A DNA stretch of 64,000 nucleotides from GCA-958296115 sp965222445 (GCA_965222445.1 CBDCTY010000002.1:806001-870000), one strand, 5' to 3'; shown: positions 19,349 through 29,657, counted from the stretch's first letter. The notes: a model not told the origin generated them from the letters alone. Numbers and translations are program-made.

Positions 19349-19838
19349 ATGGAGGGGCAGATGGAGCTTCCGTTCCCCGCGATGGAGCTGTCCAACAGAG
19401 GCTGGTACAAGGTCTTCGGCGTGGTGACCAACCGGAGCATTGCGGCAGATGAGTTGATCTGGTGGTCGAGACAGAGGTGCGGCAAGGGCGAGGAGGTCCA
19501 CAGCGTTCTGAAGAGTGACTTGGCTGGGGGCCGGATGCCGTCGGGGCTGTTCGGGGCCAACGCCGCATGGTGGGCCATATCGGTGCTGGCCTTCAACCCC
19601 GTATGGGGCTACGGGGCAGGCTCTGAACTCTGCCATGAAGCGGCTGGTGTTGGGCGAACAGTGGGTGGGCAAGCGTCTGAAGGCGGTGCGCTTCGCCCTG
19701 ATCGCCCTACCGGGCCGTGTGATGCGTCACGCCAGGAGGTTGATCATCCGTCTGGCCCGGGGCCATCCCTCATACGAGTTGCTGCTCAGGGCGCGGCAGA
19801 GGATATTGGCGCTGGCTGCCGAGCCGTATCGAGCATAG
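19349..19838 (+). pseudogene. IS1380-family transposase, C-terminal remnant
   Basis: The frame from 19349 encodes MELSNRGWYKVFGVVTNRS, then RCGKGEEVHSVLKSDLAGG and GLFGANAAWWAISVLAFN, the conserved C-terminal part of IS1380-type DDE transposases, including the glutamate region. A frameshift near 19615 moves the rest (AMKRLVLGEQWVGKRLKAV and RARQRILALA) into the frame ending at 19838. Everything upstream of this, including the first two catalytic aspartates, is missing, so the element is dead. It abuts and truncates the tail of the LRR gene. Confidence 0.75.
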
Positions 19839-20155
19839 GCGACCCTCCCTGGAGCATCGGTTTGTAGGCGACTCTGCCGAGTTGCCAGGCTCGGACATGC
19901 CTTCTTTGGCCTGAGAACAGCCATAATTGGCAGCGAACCGCTGCCGATACCCTCAAAGACGGCACCCGAGACCCTGTCCGATGCCCAATCATGTCATGCG
20001 TCACCCCTGGTCGACACCCGGACACCCCCTGAAAGCACACCAAGCAGCTCCCAACCATGTCAGGTGGGGAATCAGGGGGACCGGGCGGCCGCGCTCGGCA
20101 GCAGGCTCACGAGAACCGAGTTGGAGGTCATGTCGAAGTTCGTTAAGGGGCAGTC
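19839..20155. other. Non-coding stretch between IS1380 remnant and IS66 copy A
   Basis: About 317 bp with no supported gene. It probably holds the 3' non-coding end of the IS1380 element. No matching terminal repeat was identified. Confidence 0.35.
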
Positions 20156-21578
20156 GTAATTGATTAGCGGCTGGCAGGGAGAGAGACGTTCAGACTGAAG
20201 GGGAGTGAACGGGAGGGCCGCTGAACACAGCGCAGAGCCGGTCCACCACAGGCTGGTCGCCTCCATTACGTTCCAACGTCCTGATTACGCTGGTGAAGGC
20301 TGAGAACGCATCGGCGCCCTCCACCGTCTTCGAGCAGTGCGATACCTTCCGCGCGATCACAGCCGGGCGGAGCGCTCGCTCAGCACGGTTGTTGGTCGGC
20401 TCAATGCCCGGATCGTCCAGAAATCGCAGCAGGTTGCCACGATCGTCGTGCCAGCCAAGCTCGTTCTGCAACCTGTAGCTGTCCGCATCCGTCATCGGTC
20501 GGTCGCGGAGATGATAGCTCAGCTGTTGCTTCAACCGTTCGGCCTGCACTTCAAAGTCCTCAGCCTCTCCTCGGTGATATGCTCTCCACAGGTCCATCGC
20601 TTCTCGCAAAAGCGCACTCAGACTCTTGCCGAAGCTGCGTCCCCTCCCTGTCTTGGTCTGAACCACCTCGCTGACCGAGCGCAGTACGTGCGCCAGACAC
20701 TTCTGCTGCTTGACCCCGGACAGCGTCTGGGCATCGTAGCTCCGTCCTCGATCAGTCACCATCACCCCTCCATAGTCCGACGGGACCACCTCCCGCACCT
20801 CTTCGTTCCGGTGACGCGCACGGACCTGATACACCGTCGCCTCATCCGTCTCGAACGCCATCAGAAACGCACCCTCGCCTCCCACACGCCAGCCCGTGTC
20901 GTCGGTGTGGACGAACGGACTGGCGCGCACCGATGTCCGCAACCTGCGGTAGGCATCACCCTCCGTACCGGAACGCCCACCCCATAGTGGAGCACGTGGG
21001 CCGCCGCCATCACTCGTCTCCCCACCCGGTGCGCGCTGGCCCCGTGCTGGTCAGGCGCAACTTCTGGGTGCTCGCCACGCACTTGCCTGCCGCACGACCG
21101 GCACCGGCATACCTGCACACGATACGCCGTTACCTGGGGACGTGGAACCGGTGGAAGGTCGGTCACGTAGGCAAGCCGCACTCCCTCATGTTCGAGGACG
21201 CCTCCACATCCGGGGCAGGTGTCCCGGACACTGGCACGTCTACAACCGGCTCGGTGATCTCATCGGCGGACGGCGGCTTGCGGTAGCTGAACTGCCCCGT
21301 ACCCGGCTTGCGGCCAGGACGCCTGGGCTTGCCGCTGCGCCTGCCCTTGGAGAATGGCGCAGCCTGGCGCCTTCCCGCTCGCTTGGCCTCGGCGAGTTCC
21401 TTATGCAACTCTTCGGTGGCCGCCGTCAGCCGTGCGACCTGTCCTTGCAGCCCCTCGACCAGGGCCATCAGTTCGGCGTGCTCAGAATCCGTCTTGCACA
21501 TGGCTAAAGTATAAAAACTTACCCGGTCTTCCGCAACACCCATGTGATACCATGACTCCGACCCCGTTAATCAATTAC
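20156..21578 (-). mobile_element. IS66-family element, copy A (degenerate)
   Basis: Bounded by GTAATTGATTAGCGG on the left and CCGTTAATCAATTAC on the right, a 15-bp inverted repeat with one mismatch. The left (20148-20155, GGGCAGTC) and right (21579-21586, GTAAACGG) flanks do not match, so no 8-bp target duplication remains. Its transposase is broken. Confidence 0.85.
20190..21501 (-). pseudogene. IS66 transposase (copy A), frameshifted with about 90-bp deletion
   Basis: Relative to the intact copy at 24514-25917, a one-base loss follows PVSG (near 21225), before the zinc-finger CPGCGG, and about 90 bp are missing near 20964, removing the segment around ALTGVRVSQGAIS. The remaining C-terminal frame (to 20190) still has HTDDTGWRVGG, VMVTDRGRSYD and NNRAERALR, the DDE residues. 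It cannot make a full transposase but could be mobilised in trans by the intact copies. Confidence 0.85.
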
Positions 21579-21705
21579 GTAAACGGAACAGAGACTGTAT
21601 ATTGTACCCAAGCGTGGGCACGCTTGTTCTAATTCGACCTGCACAGACTTTTTACGAGAGAATCAAACATGGACACCGGTTCCGCAAGCGGGGAGAAAGT
21701 AGTTC

Positions 21706-22439
21706 GTGTCGGAACTCGACGCTAAGATTGTTGAACTCTACAAGCAGCTTCACGTGATCACGAAGAGGACCTTCGACGAGTTGACGTACAAAGGTATCGG
21801 CGTCCTCCTACTTATCGCGGCGTCAGGAGAGCCGATCAGATTAGGGGTCGACCAAGTGACCCGCTTGGATTCCGAAATCAATGCGGGATACAGCCGAGAC
21901 CATCTCATCCAGGTGCATCTCGCGGAGCTTGAAGCTCGCCTTTATCGGGGTGGGCATTGTGGGCTCGGTACTTTGGTTAGAGTGTATGCGGGCAACTACA
22001 GTGTCTCGACGGAAGAGGTGAAGCGATCGATCATCTTGAACGGATTCCCGTTCAGGCTCGCCACGGTGTCCAGCGAGTCGGAGTTGGTCGAGGTCACGCC
22101 ACTAAAGTTACCCAGTGATACCGAATACTCGGAGCTGTACGAGGGGCTAATCACATCGTGGGGGGGCCTCAATCAGAGGAAGCGTCGGAGAAGATGTGGC
22201 ACCTCTTGGAGTCGATTCACGACCTCCTCCCTAAGGGCAAGATTGGGGACGACTTTCGCCGAGAGCGACGCGGAAAGGAAGAGCCGCTGCCCATGTATGT
22301 GCGGAATGAAATCCATCATCCAACAAAGGGGCCGGTGCTAGAGACAGAAGCATTCCAACAGAACAAACGCATCGGCTACGCGATCATGAAGGCATGGTTG
22401 TCAGAAGATGGCACTGAGCAGGGGAGCGTAGAATGGTAG
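21706..22439 (+). pseudogene. Hypothetical protein split at a G7 tract (possible HEPN, phase-variable)
   Basis: GTG 21706 follows GGGGAG by 10 nt. The first frame encodes about 155 residues (MSELDAKIVELYKQLHVITK), then meets seven G at 22160-22166. The continuation is in the frame shifted so that one extra G would restore it: GGPQSEEASEKMWHLLESIH to the stop at 22439, giving a product of about 244 residues. The C-terminal part has the helical segment YVRNEIHHPTKG, in which R-N-E-I-H-H fits the R-x4-H motif of HEPN ribonucleases. I do not recognise the family by name. GC content looks lower than that of the surrounding transposases. It could be a toxin in an off state, or a decayed gene. Confidence 0.5.
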
Positions 22440-22530
22440 GATAAGTCGCCCTCCCCCTCAACGCAAGGAGCCTTCAGTCCGCCGGGTTGGAAGCTCCTTG
22501 GGGCATATCGAAGGCAATTTAATCCTTGCC

Positions 22531-24161
22531 TCAAATTAGAACCTCCCACCGGAAAGTTCGCAAATCGGTACGCCTTAGCCCACCAGACTCGACGGTAGAC
22601 AGAACCGGCGCGTGCAGAGCCAGTTCCTCGGCGTCGCTGTCCCCTATCGGAGAATCCTCCGGCATCGGAATCGTGTAGCGCAGCAAGGCGTTGCCGGGCT
22701 GTACGACGATCTCCTTGACGAAGCTCTCGATGAAGGCCCTGCGCTCCGTCAACTCGCTCTCGTTGAGGAACATGCTCAGGTCTAGGGCGTAGGCCGTGAT
22801 GGTCTCCACGTCGTCCAGGACCTCCCTGCGCTGCGAGAGCATCGCTCTCGCCTCCTCCGCCGTGGCCTCCAGCCTCTCCTGCCGCTCCCGGTGCTCGCGT
22901 ATCCTGGGCTTGAAGTCCTCGATGTCCAGGTCGGTGGTCTCCGCCAGGTCGTAGAGCCGTCCCAGCCTGCGCTTCACGTCCACCAACTCCGCCTCGATGG
23001 TTTCCAGCTTCTGCCGCTGCTCCTGGCCACCCCATCCATCTCCTCGTCCACCAGCTTCACCAACGCACGGATGTTGGACTCGGTGAGCACGTTCTCCCGA
23101 ATCTTGCCCACCACCTTCTCCTCGAAGCGCCGGGCGTTGAGCCTGGGGGCGTCGCAGGTGCCAGTGCCCCGCTTGAGGAGGGACTGGCAGACGTAGTAGG
23201 CGAACTTGCCGCTCTTGGCGTCCTGGCCGGAGAGCGCCCTGTTGCACGCCTTGCATTTGACCAACCCACTGAGCAGGTAGGTGCTCCCCACTCTTCTGGG
23301 ATGGCTCCTCCTGGGAGCGCGGGAGCGCAGCTTCCGGTTCACGCGGCGAAACTGGGCCTTGGAGACGATGGCGGGGAATGCCTTCTCCACCCGCACAGGG
23401 TCCGCCTTGTCATTGGCGTCGACGCCCCAGACCAATGTTCCCGTGTATGCCTCGTTCTTGAGGATGATGTGGACGCCGTTCTTGGACCAGAGCCTGCCGG
23501 TGGGGTTGGCGATGCCCTCGTCGTTGAGGGTTCGGGTGATGTCCAGGATTCCTCTGCCCGCCTCGGCCATACCGAAGATGCGCTCCACGACGGAGGAGGT
23601 CGCCGGGTCGGGTTCCAGGGTGGGCCTCTTCTTGGCCCCGTCCTGCACCATGACCTTGCTGAAGCCGTAGGGAACCCTGCTGGCGACCCAGAAGCCCCTG
23701 GAAGCCGCCTCTCTCATGCCCCGGACGACTTCCTGCGCCAAATTTTCGCTGTAGAACTCATCCACGCTCTCAATGATGCCCTCCAGGAGCCTGCCGGTGG
23801 CGGAGTCGTCGGCCTGCTCGGTGATGGACACCACGCGGACGCCCTTGCGCCGGAGCATCGACTTGAAGGCCACGGCGTGCTCCCGCTTCCGGGTGAACCG
23901 GGAGAATTTCCATACGAGGATTTCCTTGAAGGGAGCCTCCGGCTTGGCTGCCTCGTCCAGCATCTTCTGGAACTGGGGCCGGTCGGCGATGCGCCCGCTC
24001 TCGGCCTCGTCCACGTACTCGTGGGCGACGTGGTAGCCGTTCTTCTCGGCGTAGTCCCTCAGTGCCCGCAGCTGGGCTGCCACGGACAGGTCCACGTCCT
24101 GCCGGTCGCTGGAGACCCTGGCGTAGAGGGCCGCTGGTATGGGGGTCTTGTCTTCTTTCAT
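22531..24161 (-). pseudogene. Large serine recombinase, second copy (frameshift in coiled coil)
   Basis: ATG 24161 opens a frame with the complete resolvase domain: ALYARVSSDRQDVDLSVAAQ with the catalytic serine near residue 17, and WKFSRFTRKREHAVAFKSML. The recombinase domain follows with TRTLNDEGIANPTG, then a zinc ribbon (VKCKACNRALSGQ plus a later Cys). After DEEMDGVA, near 23025, a one-base change shifts the frame; the rest of the coiled coil (QKLETIEAELVDVKRRLGRL) and the C-terminus run in another frame to 22531. The catalytic half is intact, but the frameshift removes the coiled coil that such enzymes use for synapsis control. It is a close paralogue of 4591-6189 and appears to share a transcript with the truncated gene upstream. 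Confidence 0.8.
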
Positions 24162-24187
24162 TGTCTCGTCCTCTTCTTTCTGCCCCT

Positions 24188-24479
24188 CTAGGTCTTGGAA
24201 ACTCCTTCGACCGAACCGTCGGCGTTTTCCACGGCAATCCGAACAACCTCGACAACCTCGTCCAGAAAAGCCTGCGTGGGCGGGTCCATGACGGAGCTGA
24301 TTGACGGCGCTGCTGCTTCGTAGATGTGCGCCATCCGATCTGCTCTTTGGAAACTGGACCCCGCGCCCCTGAACCCATAGGCGACTTGCCAGTCGCCGGG
24401 ATGAGATCGGATGAGGCGCCGCTCAGCGAGTGCACGGATGCCGCCGAGCACCTCTTGGCGTATTTGATCAATGGCGGCT
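24188..24479 (-). pseudogene. Hypothetical protein, 5' end removed by IS66 copy B
   Basis: The frame is open from the IS66 boundary at 24479 (AAIDQIRQEVLGGIRALAER) to the stop at 24188, about 96 residues. A GTG inside could be used, but the reading frame plainly continues to the insertion edge, so the 5' part was lost or displaced. It ends with FLDEVVEVVRIAVENADGS. No family was recognised. It ends 26 nt before the serine recombinase start, so it was probably the recombinase's upstream operon partner. Confidence 0.5.
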
Positions 24480-25998
24480 GTAATTGATTAGCGGCTGGCA
24501 GGGAGAGAGACGTTCAGACTGAAGGGGAGTGAACGGGAGGGCCGCTGAACACAGCGCAGAGCCGGTCCACGACAGGCTGGTCGCCTCCATTGCGTTCCAA
24601 GGTCCTGATTACGCTGGTGAACGCCGAGAACGCATCGGCCCCCTCCACGCTCTTGGAGCAGTGCGATACCTTCCGCGCGATCACTGCCGGGCGGAGCGCT
24701 CGCTCAGCACGGTTGTTGGTCGGCTCAATGTTCGGATCGTCCAGAAATCGCAGCAGGTTGCCACGATCGTCGTGCCAGCCAAGTTCGTTCTGCAACCGAC
24801 AGCTGTCCGCATCCGTCATCGGTCGGTCGCGGAGATGATAGCTCAGCTGTTGCTTCAACCGTTCGGCCTGCACTTCAAAGTCCTCAGCCTCTCCTCGGTG
24901 ATATGCCCTCCACAGGTCCATCGCTTCTCGCAAAAGCGCACTCAGACTCTTGCCGAAGCTCCGTCCCCTCCCTGTCTTGGTCTGGACCACCTCGCTGACC
25001 GAGCGCAACACGTGCGCCAGACACTTCTGCTGCCTCACCTCGGACAGCGCCTGGGCGTCGTAGCTGCGGCCCCGGTCCGTCACCATCACCCCTCCATAGT
25101 CCGAGGGGACAACCTCCCGCACCTCTTCGTTCCGGTGACGCGCACGGACTTGATACACCGCAGCCTCATCCGTCTCGAACGCCATCAGAAACGCTCGCTC
25201 GCCTCCCACACGCCAGCCCGTGTCGTCGGTGTGGACGAACGGACTGGCGCGCACCGATGTCCGCAGCCTGCGGTAGGCATCACCCACCGCACCAGCAGCA
25301 CGACGCAGCGCGTCCTGGCTGATCGCTCCCTGACTCACTCTCACCCCGGTCAGCGCTCTGAGAACGGCAGGAACCTTCCGTACCGGAACGCCCACCCCAT
25401 AGTGGAGCACGTGGGCCGCCGCCATCAGCCGCTTCCCCACTCGGTGGGCGCTGGCCCCGTACTGGTCCGGCGCTATGTCGGGATGCCGCCCTCGCACCTG
25501 CTTGCCGCACGACCGGCACCAGCATACCTGCACACGATACGCCGTTACCTGGGGACGTGGAACCGGTGGAAGGTCGGTCACGTAGGCAAGCCGCACTCCC
25601 TCATGTTCGAGGACGCCTCCACATCCAGGGCAGGTGTCCCCCGACACTGGCACATCTACAACCGGCTCGGTGATCTCATCGGCGGACGGCGGCTTGCGGT
25701 AGCTGAACTGCCCCGTACCCGGCTTGCGGCCAGGACGCCTGGGCTTGCTGCTGCGCCTGCCCTTGGAGAACGGCGCCGCCTGTCGCTTTCCCGCTCGCTT
25801 GGCCTCGGCGAGTTCCTTATGCAACTCTTCGGTGGCCGCCGTCAGCCGTGCGACCTGTCCTTGCAGCCCCTCGACCAGGGCCATCAGTTCGGCGTGCTCA
25901 GAATCCGTCTTGCACATAGATAGAGTATAAGAACTTACCGAGTCTCCCACAACACCCATGTGAGTGATACCATGACACCGACCCCGCTAATCAATTAC
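24480..25998 (-). mobile_element. IS66-family element, copy B (intact transposase)
   Basis: A 1519-bp element with perfect 15-bp ends GTAATTGATTAGCGG / CCGCTAATCAATTAC and a single transposase gene. The flanks TGGCGGCT and ATGTCGAG do not match, so the usual 8-bp IS66 target duplication is absent, as expected if copies B and C recombined or the neighbourhood was rearranged. Confidence 0.9.
24514..25917 (-). CDS. IS66-family transposase (copy B)
   Basis: From ATG 25917 (MCKTDSEHAELMALVEGLQ) it is 467 residues; an upstream ATG at 25959 adds 14, but the conserved start in copies D and E (MCSSPG) supports 25917. In order: a leucine-zipper-like coiled coil (LQGQVARLTAATEELHKEL), a basic KGRRSSKPRRPGRKPG region, a zinc finger (CPGCGG and CRSCGKQV), and the DDE domain with HTDDTGWRVGG, VMVTDRGRSYD and NNRAERALR. 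It catalyses transposition of the element. It lacks the small tnpA/tnpB genes of classical IS66, which fits the single-gene subgroup. All catalytic residues are intact. Confidence 0.95.
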   Translation of the reverse strand: MCKTDSEHAELMALVEGLQGQVARLTAATEELHKELAEAKRAGKRQAAPFSKGRRSSKPRRPGRKPGTGQFSYRKPPSADEITEPVVDVPVSGDTCPGCGGVLEHEGVRLAYVTDLPPVPRPQVTAYRVQVCWCRSCGKQVRGRHPDIAPDQYGASAHRVGKRLMAAAHVLHYGVGVPVRKVPAVLRALTGVRVSQGAISQDALRRAAGAVGDAYRRLRTSVRASPFVHTDDTGWRVGGERAFLMAFETDEAAVYQVRARHRNEEVREVVPSDYGGVMVTDRGRSYDAQALSEVRQQKCLAHVLRSVSEVVQTKTGRGRSFGKSLSALLREAMDLWRAYHRGEAEDFEVQAERLKQQLSYHLRDRPMTDADSCRLQNELGWHDDRGNLLRFLDDPNIEPTNNRAERALRPAVIARKVSHCSKSVEGADAFSAFTSVIRTLERNGGDQPVVDRLCAVFSGPPVHSPSV

Positions 25999-26882
25999 AT
26001 GTCGAGTTCAGCGTTGCGGTTTATTGCTTCGCGTAAGGGAGTCCACCCACGGGAACTCTCGGCATTTATGAGTGCTCCATGTTCCAGTAGCAACTCAGCC
26101 ACCGCCAGGTTGTTTGAGTTTACTGCCGAGTGCAAAGGGGTCCTGCTCCGTTCTCCCTGCGCGTTCACGTTAGCGCCCAGGCTCAGAAGCAGCTTCACCG
26201 TATCCACCGTATCCACCGCATCCTCGGAGCCGGAACCCGCCGCCCAGTGCAGCGGCGTGATACCCTGGCCCGCCTCGACGTTGATGTCTGCGCCCTTGTC
26301 CAGCAGCAATTCCACCATCCGGATATCCTTAGCAGCGGCCATGTGCATTGGCGTTGTACCAAAATCGTTCCTCGCATGAATGTCCGCGCCGCGTTCGATG
26401 AGCATTTCCAGAACATCCAGCCCATGTCGTTCCAGGGCCGTGTGCAGGATGGTGTAGTTGTATTCGTCTCTGGCTGCGATATTGGCCCCGTAGTCCAGCA
26501 GGATGGCAATGACCGCCGGGTCATCGTGCCATCCGGCCCTTATCAACGGCGTGCCCCCATGGTGTTCCCTCCCCTCGACGTCAGCGCCGCGATCCAAGAG
26601 CAATTTAATGACCGCCGGGTCATTGTCGCCGTAAATCGCATCCATCAAGGGATTCTCACTGGCTCCCCCCCTGGCATTGACGTCTGCGCCGTCGTCTAGC
26701 AGCAATTCGACCACAGCAGGATCGTTGTTTGATTTTGCCGCCAAGTGCAGAGGCGTCCTGTCGTCCCTGTCCACCGCCATGACATCCGCGCCTCGCTCCA
26801 GCAGCAGTTTGACCACAGACTTCACATTATGGCCCGACGCACGATGCAATGGTGTTCCACCTTCATGGTTTCTCGCATTGAC
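25995..26882 (-). pseudogene. Ankyrin-repeat protein fragment trapped between two IS66 copies
   Basis: The frame enters from the edge of IS66 copy C (26883) and stops at a TAA inside the end of copy B (25995). It encodes eight full ankyrin repeats and part of a ninth, for example GGTPLHRASGHNVKSVVKLL, RTPLHLAAKSNNDPAVVELL and TTPMHMAAAKDIRMVELLL. Both ends of the protein are missing: no native start and no native stop. Ankyrin arrays mediate protein binding and are typical of host-associated bacteria. An in-frame start inside copy C could in principle give a fusion product, but this is more likely a remnant of a larger gene. Confidence 0.8.
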
Positions 26883-28401
26883 GTAATTGATTAGCGGCTG
26901 GCAGGGAGAGAGACGTTCAGAGTGAAGGAGAGTGAACGGGGACGCCGCTGAAAACAGCGCAGAGCCGATCCACCACAGGCTGGTCGCCTCCATTGCGTTC
27001 CAAGGTCCTGATTACGCTGGTGAACGCCGAGAACGCATCGGCCCCCTCCACGCTCTTCGAGCAGTGCGATACCTTCCGTGCGATCACTGCCGGGCGGAGC
27101 GCTCGCTCAGCACGGTTGTTGGTCGGCTCAATGCGCGGATCGTCCAGAAAGCGCAGCAGGTTCCCCCGATCATCGTGCCAGCCCAGCTCGTTCTGCAGCC
27201 GACAGCTGTCCGCATCAGCCATAGGACGGTCGCGGAGATGATAGCTCAGCTGTTGCTTCAACCGTTCAGCCTGGATACGAAAGTCCGCAGCCTCTCCTCG
27301 GTGATATGCCCTCCACAGCTCCATCGCTTCTCGCAAAAGACCCGTCAGACGCTTGCCGAAGCTGCGTCCCCTCCCTGTCTTGGTCTGGACCACCTCGCTG
27401 ACCGAGCGCAGTACGTGCGCCAGACACTTCTGCTGCTTGACCCCGGACAGCGCCTGGGCGTCGTAGCTCCGTCCTCGATCAGTCACCATCACCCCTCCAT
27501 AGTCCGAGGGGACAACCTCCCGCACCTCTTCGTTCCGGTGACGCGCACGGACTTGATACACCGCAGCCTCTTCCGTCTCGAACGCCATCAGAAACGCACC
27601 CTCGCCTCCCACACGCCAGCCCGTGTCGTCGGTGTGGACGAACGGACTGGCGCGCACCGATGTCCGCAACCTGCGGTAGGCATCACCCACCGCACCAGCA
27701 GCACGACGCAGCGCGTCCTGGCTGATCGCTCCCTGACTCACTCTCACCCCGGTCAGCGCTCTGAGAACAGCGGGAACCCTCCGTACCGGAACGCCCACCC
27801 CATAGTGGAGCACGTGGGCCGCCGCCATCAGCCGCTTCCCCACTCGGTGGGCGCTGGCCCCGTACTGGTCCGGCGCTATGTCGGGATGCCGCCCTCGCAC
27901 CTGCCTGCCGCACGACCGGCGCCGGCATACCTGCACACGATACGCCGTTACCTGGGGACGTGGAACCGGCAGAAGGTCGGTCACGTAGGCAAGCCGCACT
28001 CCCTCATGTTCGAGGACGCCTCCACATCCGGGGCAGGTGTCCCCCGACACTGGCGCCTCTACAACCGGCTCGGTGATCTCTTCGGCGGACGGCGGCTTGC
28101 GGTAGCTGAACATCCCCGTACCCGGCTTGCGGCCAGGACGCTTGGGCTTGCTGCTGCGCCTGCCCTTGGAGAACGGCGCCGCCTGACGCTTTCCCGCTCG
28201 CTTGGCCTCGGCGAGTTCCTTATGCAACTCTTCGTTGGCTGCCGTCAACCGGGCGACCTGCTCTTGAAGCCGCGTCACCAACGCGATCAGTTCGTCGTGC
28301 TCAGAATCCGTCTTGCACATAGATAGAGTATAAGAACTTACCGAGTCTCCCACAACACCCATGTGAGTGATACCATGCCACCGACCCCGCTAATCAATTA
28401 C
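26883..28401 (-). mobile_element. IS66-family element, copy C (intact transposase)
   Basis: A 1519-bp element with the same perfect 15-bp ends as copy B and the same orientation. The flanks GCATTGAC and CGTGAATC do not match. Its right end cuts the P-loop gene, its left end the ankyrin gene. Copies B and C could act as a composite transposon carrying the ankyrin fragment, but the outer flanks (TGGCGGCT, CGTGAATC) also differ. Confidence 0.9.
26917..28320 (-). CDS. IS66-family transposase (copy C)
   Basis: 467 residues from ATG 28320 (MCKTDSEHDELIALVTRLQ). The layout matches copy B: coiled coil, zinc finger (CPGCGG, CRRRSCGRQ, where one position differs from copy B), and DDE motifs HTDDTGWRVGG, VMVTDRGRSYD and NNRAERALR, all intact. 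It differs from copy B by scattered substitutions (for example EELIALVTRLQ-type N-terminus, GKRLTGLLREAMEL), which match copy D, so B and C are not a recent duplicate pair. Confidence 0.95.
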   Translation of the reverse strand: MCKTDSEHDELIALVTRLQEQVARLTAANEELHKELAEAKRAGKRQAAPFSKGRRSSKPKRPGRKPGTGMFSYRKPPSAEEITEPVVEAPVSGDTCPGCGGVLEHEGVRLAYVTDLLPVPRPQVTAYRVQVCRRRSCGRQVRGRHPDIAPDQYGASAHRVGKRLMAAAHVLHYGVGVPVRRVPAVLRALTGVRVSQGAISQDALRRAAGAVGDAYRRLRTSVRASPFVHTDDTGWRVGGEGAFLMAFETEEAAVYQVRARHRNEEVREVVPSDYGGVMVTDRGRSYDAQALSGVKQQKCLAHVLRSVSEVVQTKTGRGRSFGKRLTGLLREAMELWRAYHRGEAADFRIQAERLKQQLSYHLRDRPMADADSCRLQNELGWHDDRGNLLRFLDDPRIEPTNNRAERALRPAVIARKVSHCSKSVEGADAFSAFTSVIRTLERNGGDQPVVDRLCAVFSGVPVHSPSL

Positions 28402-29349
28402 CGTGAATCCCTGATTCTCGTACAGCGCATCGGTGAACTCTTCTATCCACGCTTCTCTACGCGTGGCGCTATCAATGTCATGGTAGTTGCCGGATCTCGG
28501 CGCGATTAGTTCTTGAACCGCCGTTGCGACTTCTCTGATGCGAACGACGTACTCTCTCAGGTGCTCATTGTTCTTTGTCAACTCGGCAGCGGCGACGACT
28601 TCGTCGTCTGGCAGCGTCACCGCGGGGTCCTCTTCATCTTCGAACAGGCTATCCATCTCATGGTTTGGTGACTCTTGCTGCCATGTGCCAAGTGGATATG
28701 AGAGACGGAAGCGTTGTTCGGGATGCTCCAGCAGTGCGTCAGCGATGCCCTCATCATCTCCACCTCGAATTGCGATAGAGCATGCCTCTTCAAGACACTC
28801 GTCGACAGCCGCTCTTACTTCGTACTCGTTCATGAATGTGATTACAGACTTGAAGGGGCCTGTGGCCGTCGTGATTATCTCAATGTCAGCCGTTGTGGTC
28901 TTTGCCGTTGAAGTAGATGGGAAACGGTCCCGTGTTTGGTCGGAGCCAATGAGTTGGCGTAGTAGTGTGGTCTTGCCTGCTCCCGTCGACCCAACGAGCA
29001 TGATACGGGCATAGCCGTCATCAGGCGTCGGCAGGGGGAGCATCTCCTCCCGGCGCTCCTTGGAGTTGATCTTGCCGACCTCAATGCCGTCGAAGAACGC
29101 TGAGACGACGATGGCGTCGAATCGCTGCGATGCCTCGGCGCGTCGGTCAAGGGACCACCAGGACGAGTCAGCGAGGATTTCATTGAGCTGTCCGACCAAC
29201 TGGTCGGCCCTAGCGTCATCTGCCGTGCCAAGACCTCGACGTACCTTCAGGCCAAACTTGCCCCGAGCGTCGGTTCGGCGCGGATGGTTGAACGTTACAC
29301 TCCAACCGTCCCGGTTGGAGCGCTTTTTGCTGGCCGTGTAGAATCGGGT
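28402..29349 (-). pseudogene. P-loop ATPase/GTPase fragment cut by IS66 copy C
   Basis: The frame is open from 29349, just after tandem stops, to the IS66 boundary, ending with ENQGFTV and a stop contributed by the IS. The encoded text begins ASKKRSNRDGWSVTFNHPRR and KFGLKVRRGLGTADDARADQ, then a Walker A motif (MLVGSTGAGKTTLLRQL), then STSTAKTTTADIEII, reminiscent of dynamin-like or other large P-loop proteins, and acidic helices. There is no ATG, GTG or TTG before TTG 29199, although the frame looks coding well upstream, so the start may be lost. The C-terminal part is missing. The family is uncertain; a defence-type NTPase is possible. Confidence 0.6.
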
Positions 29350-29657
29350 TCACTAACGGCGGATAGAATCGACGCTGTGTATTCTTGACGGCGGAAGTGC
29401 AGCCAAGTGGCAAGCCTGTCGTCAACCTCCATGCCCAGCAGGTCGGCGTGGTCAATCGTAAACTCCAGTAGGTCGTATAACGAGGTGGCGACCGCCAATC
29501 GATAGCCCCGAAGAAAATTCGCGCAGTCACGTTGGTTCAGCGATTGTGCCGCAGATGTCAATCGAGCAATCGCTATAGGAGTGCACAGTGAGCCCAGCGC
29601 GGTCACGTCGGCCAGGAAGTCCAAACGACTCGAACGGTTTGGGGCAAGATTCTTCAC
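29295..29657 (-). CDS. Hypothetical protein, partner of the P-loop gene
   Basis: A 120-residue protein from GTG 29657, preceded by CCGGAGG at good spacing, which makes this start convincing. It reads MKNLAPNRSSRLDFLADVTA and is helical, with LNQRDCANFLRGYRLAVATSL and DLLEFTIDHADLLGMEVDDR followed by LATWLHFRRQEYTASIL. There is no signal peptide or recognisable domain. Its 3' end overlaps the start of the P-loop frame by about 55 nt, so the two formed an operon before IS66 cut the second gene. Confidence 0.6.
   Translation of the reverse strand: MKNLAPNRSSRLDFLADVTALGSLCTPIAIARLTSAAQSLNQRDCANFLRGYRLAVATSLYDLLEFTIDHADLLGMEVDDRLATWLHFRRQEYTASILSAVSEPDSTRPAKSAPTGTVGV

Noticed and set aside
24529..28326. 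Long plus-strand open frames (about 464 codons) opposite both intact IS66 transposases
   Set aside because: They mirror the transposase codons in antisense, have no domain, and occur in every copy because of GC-rich codon structure.
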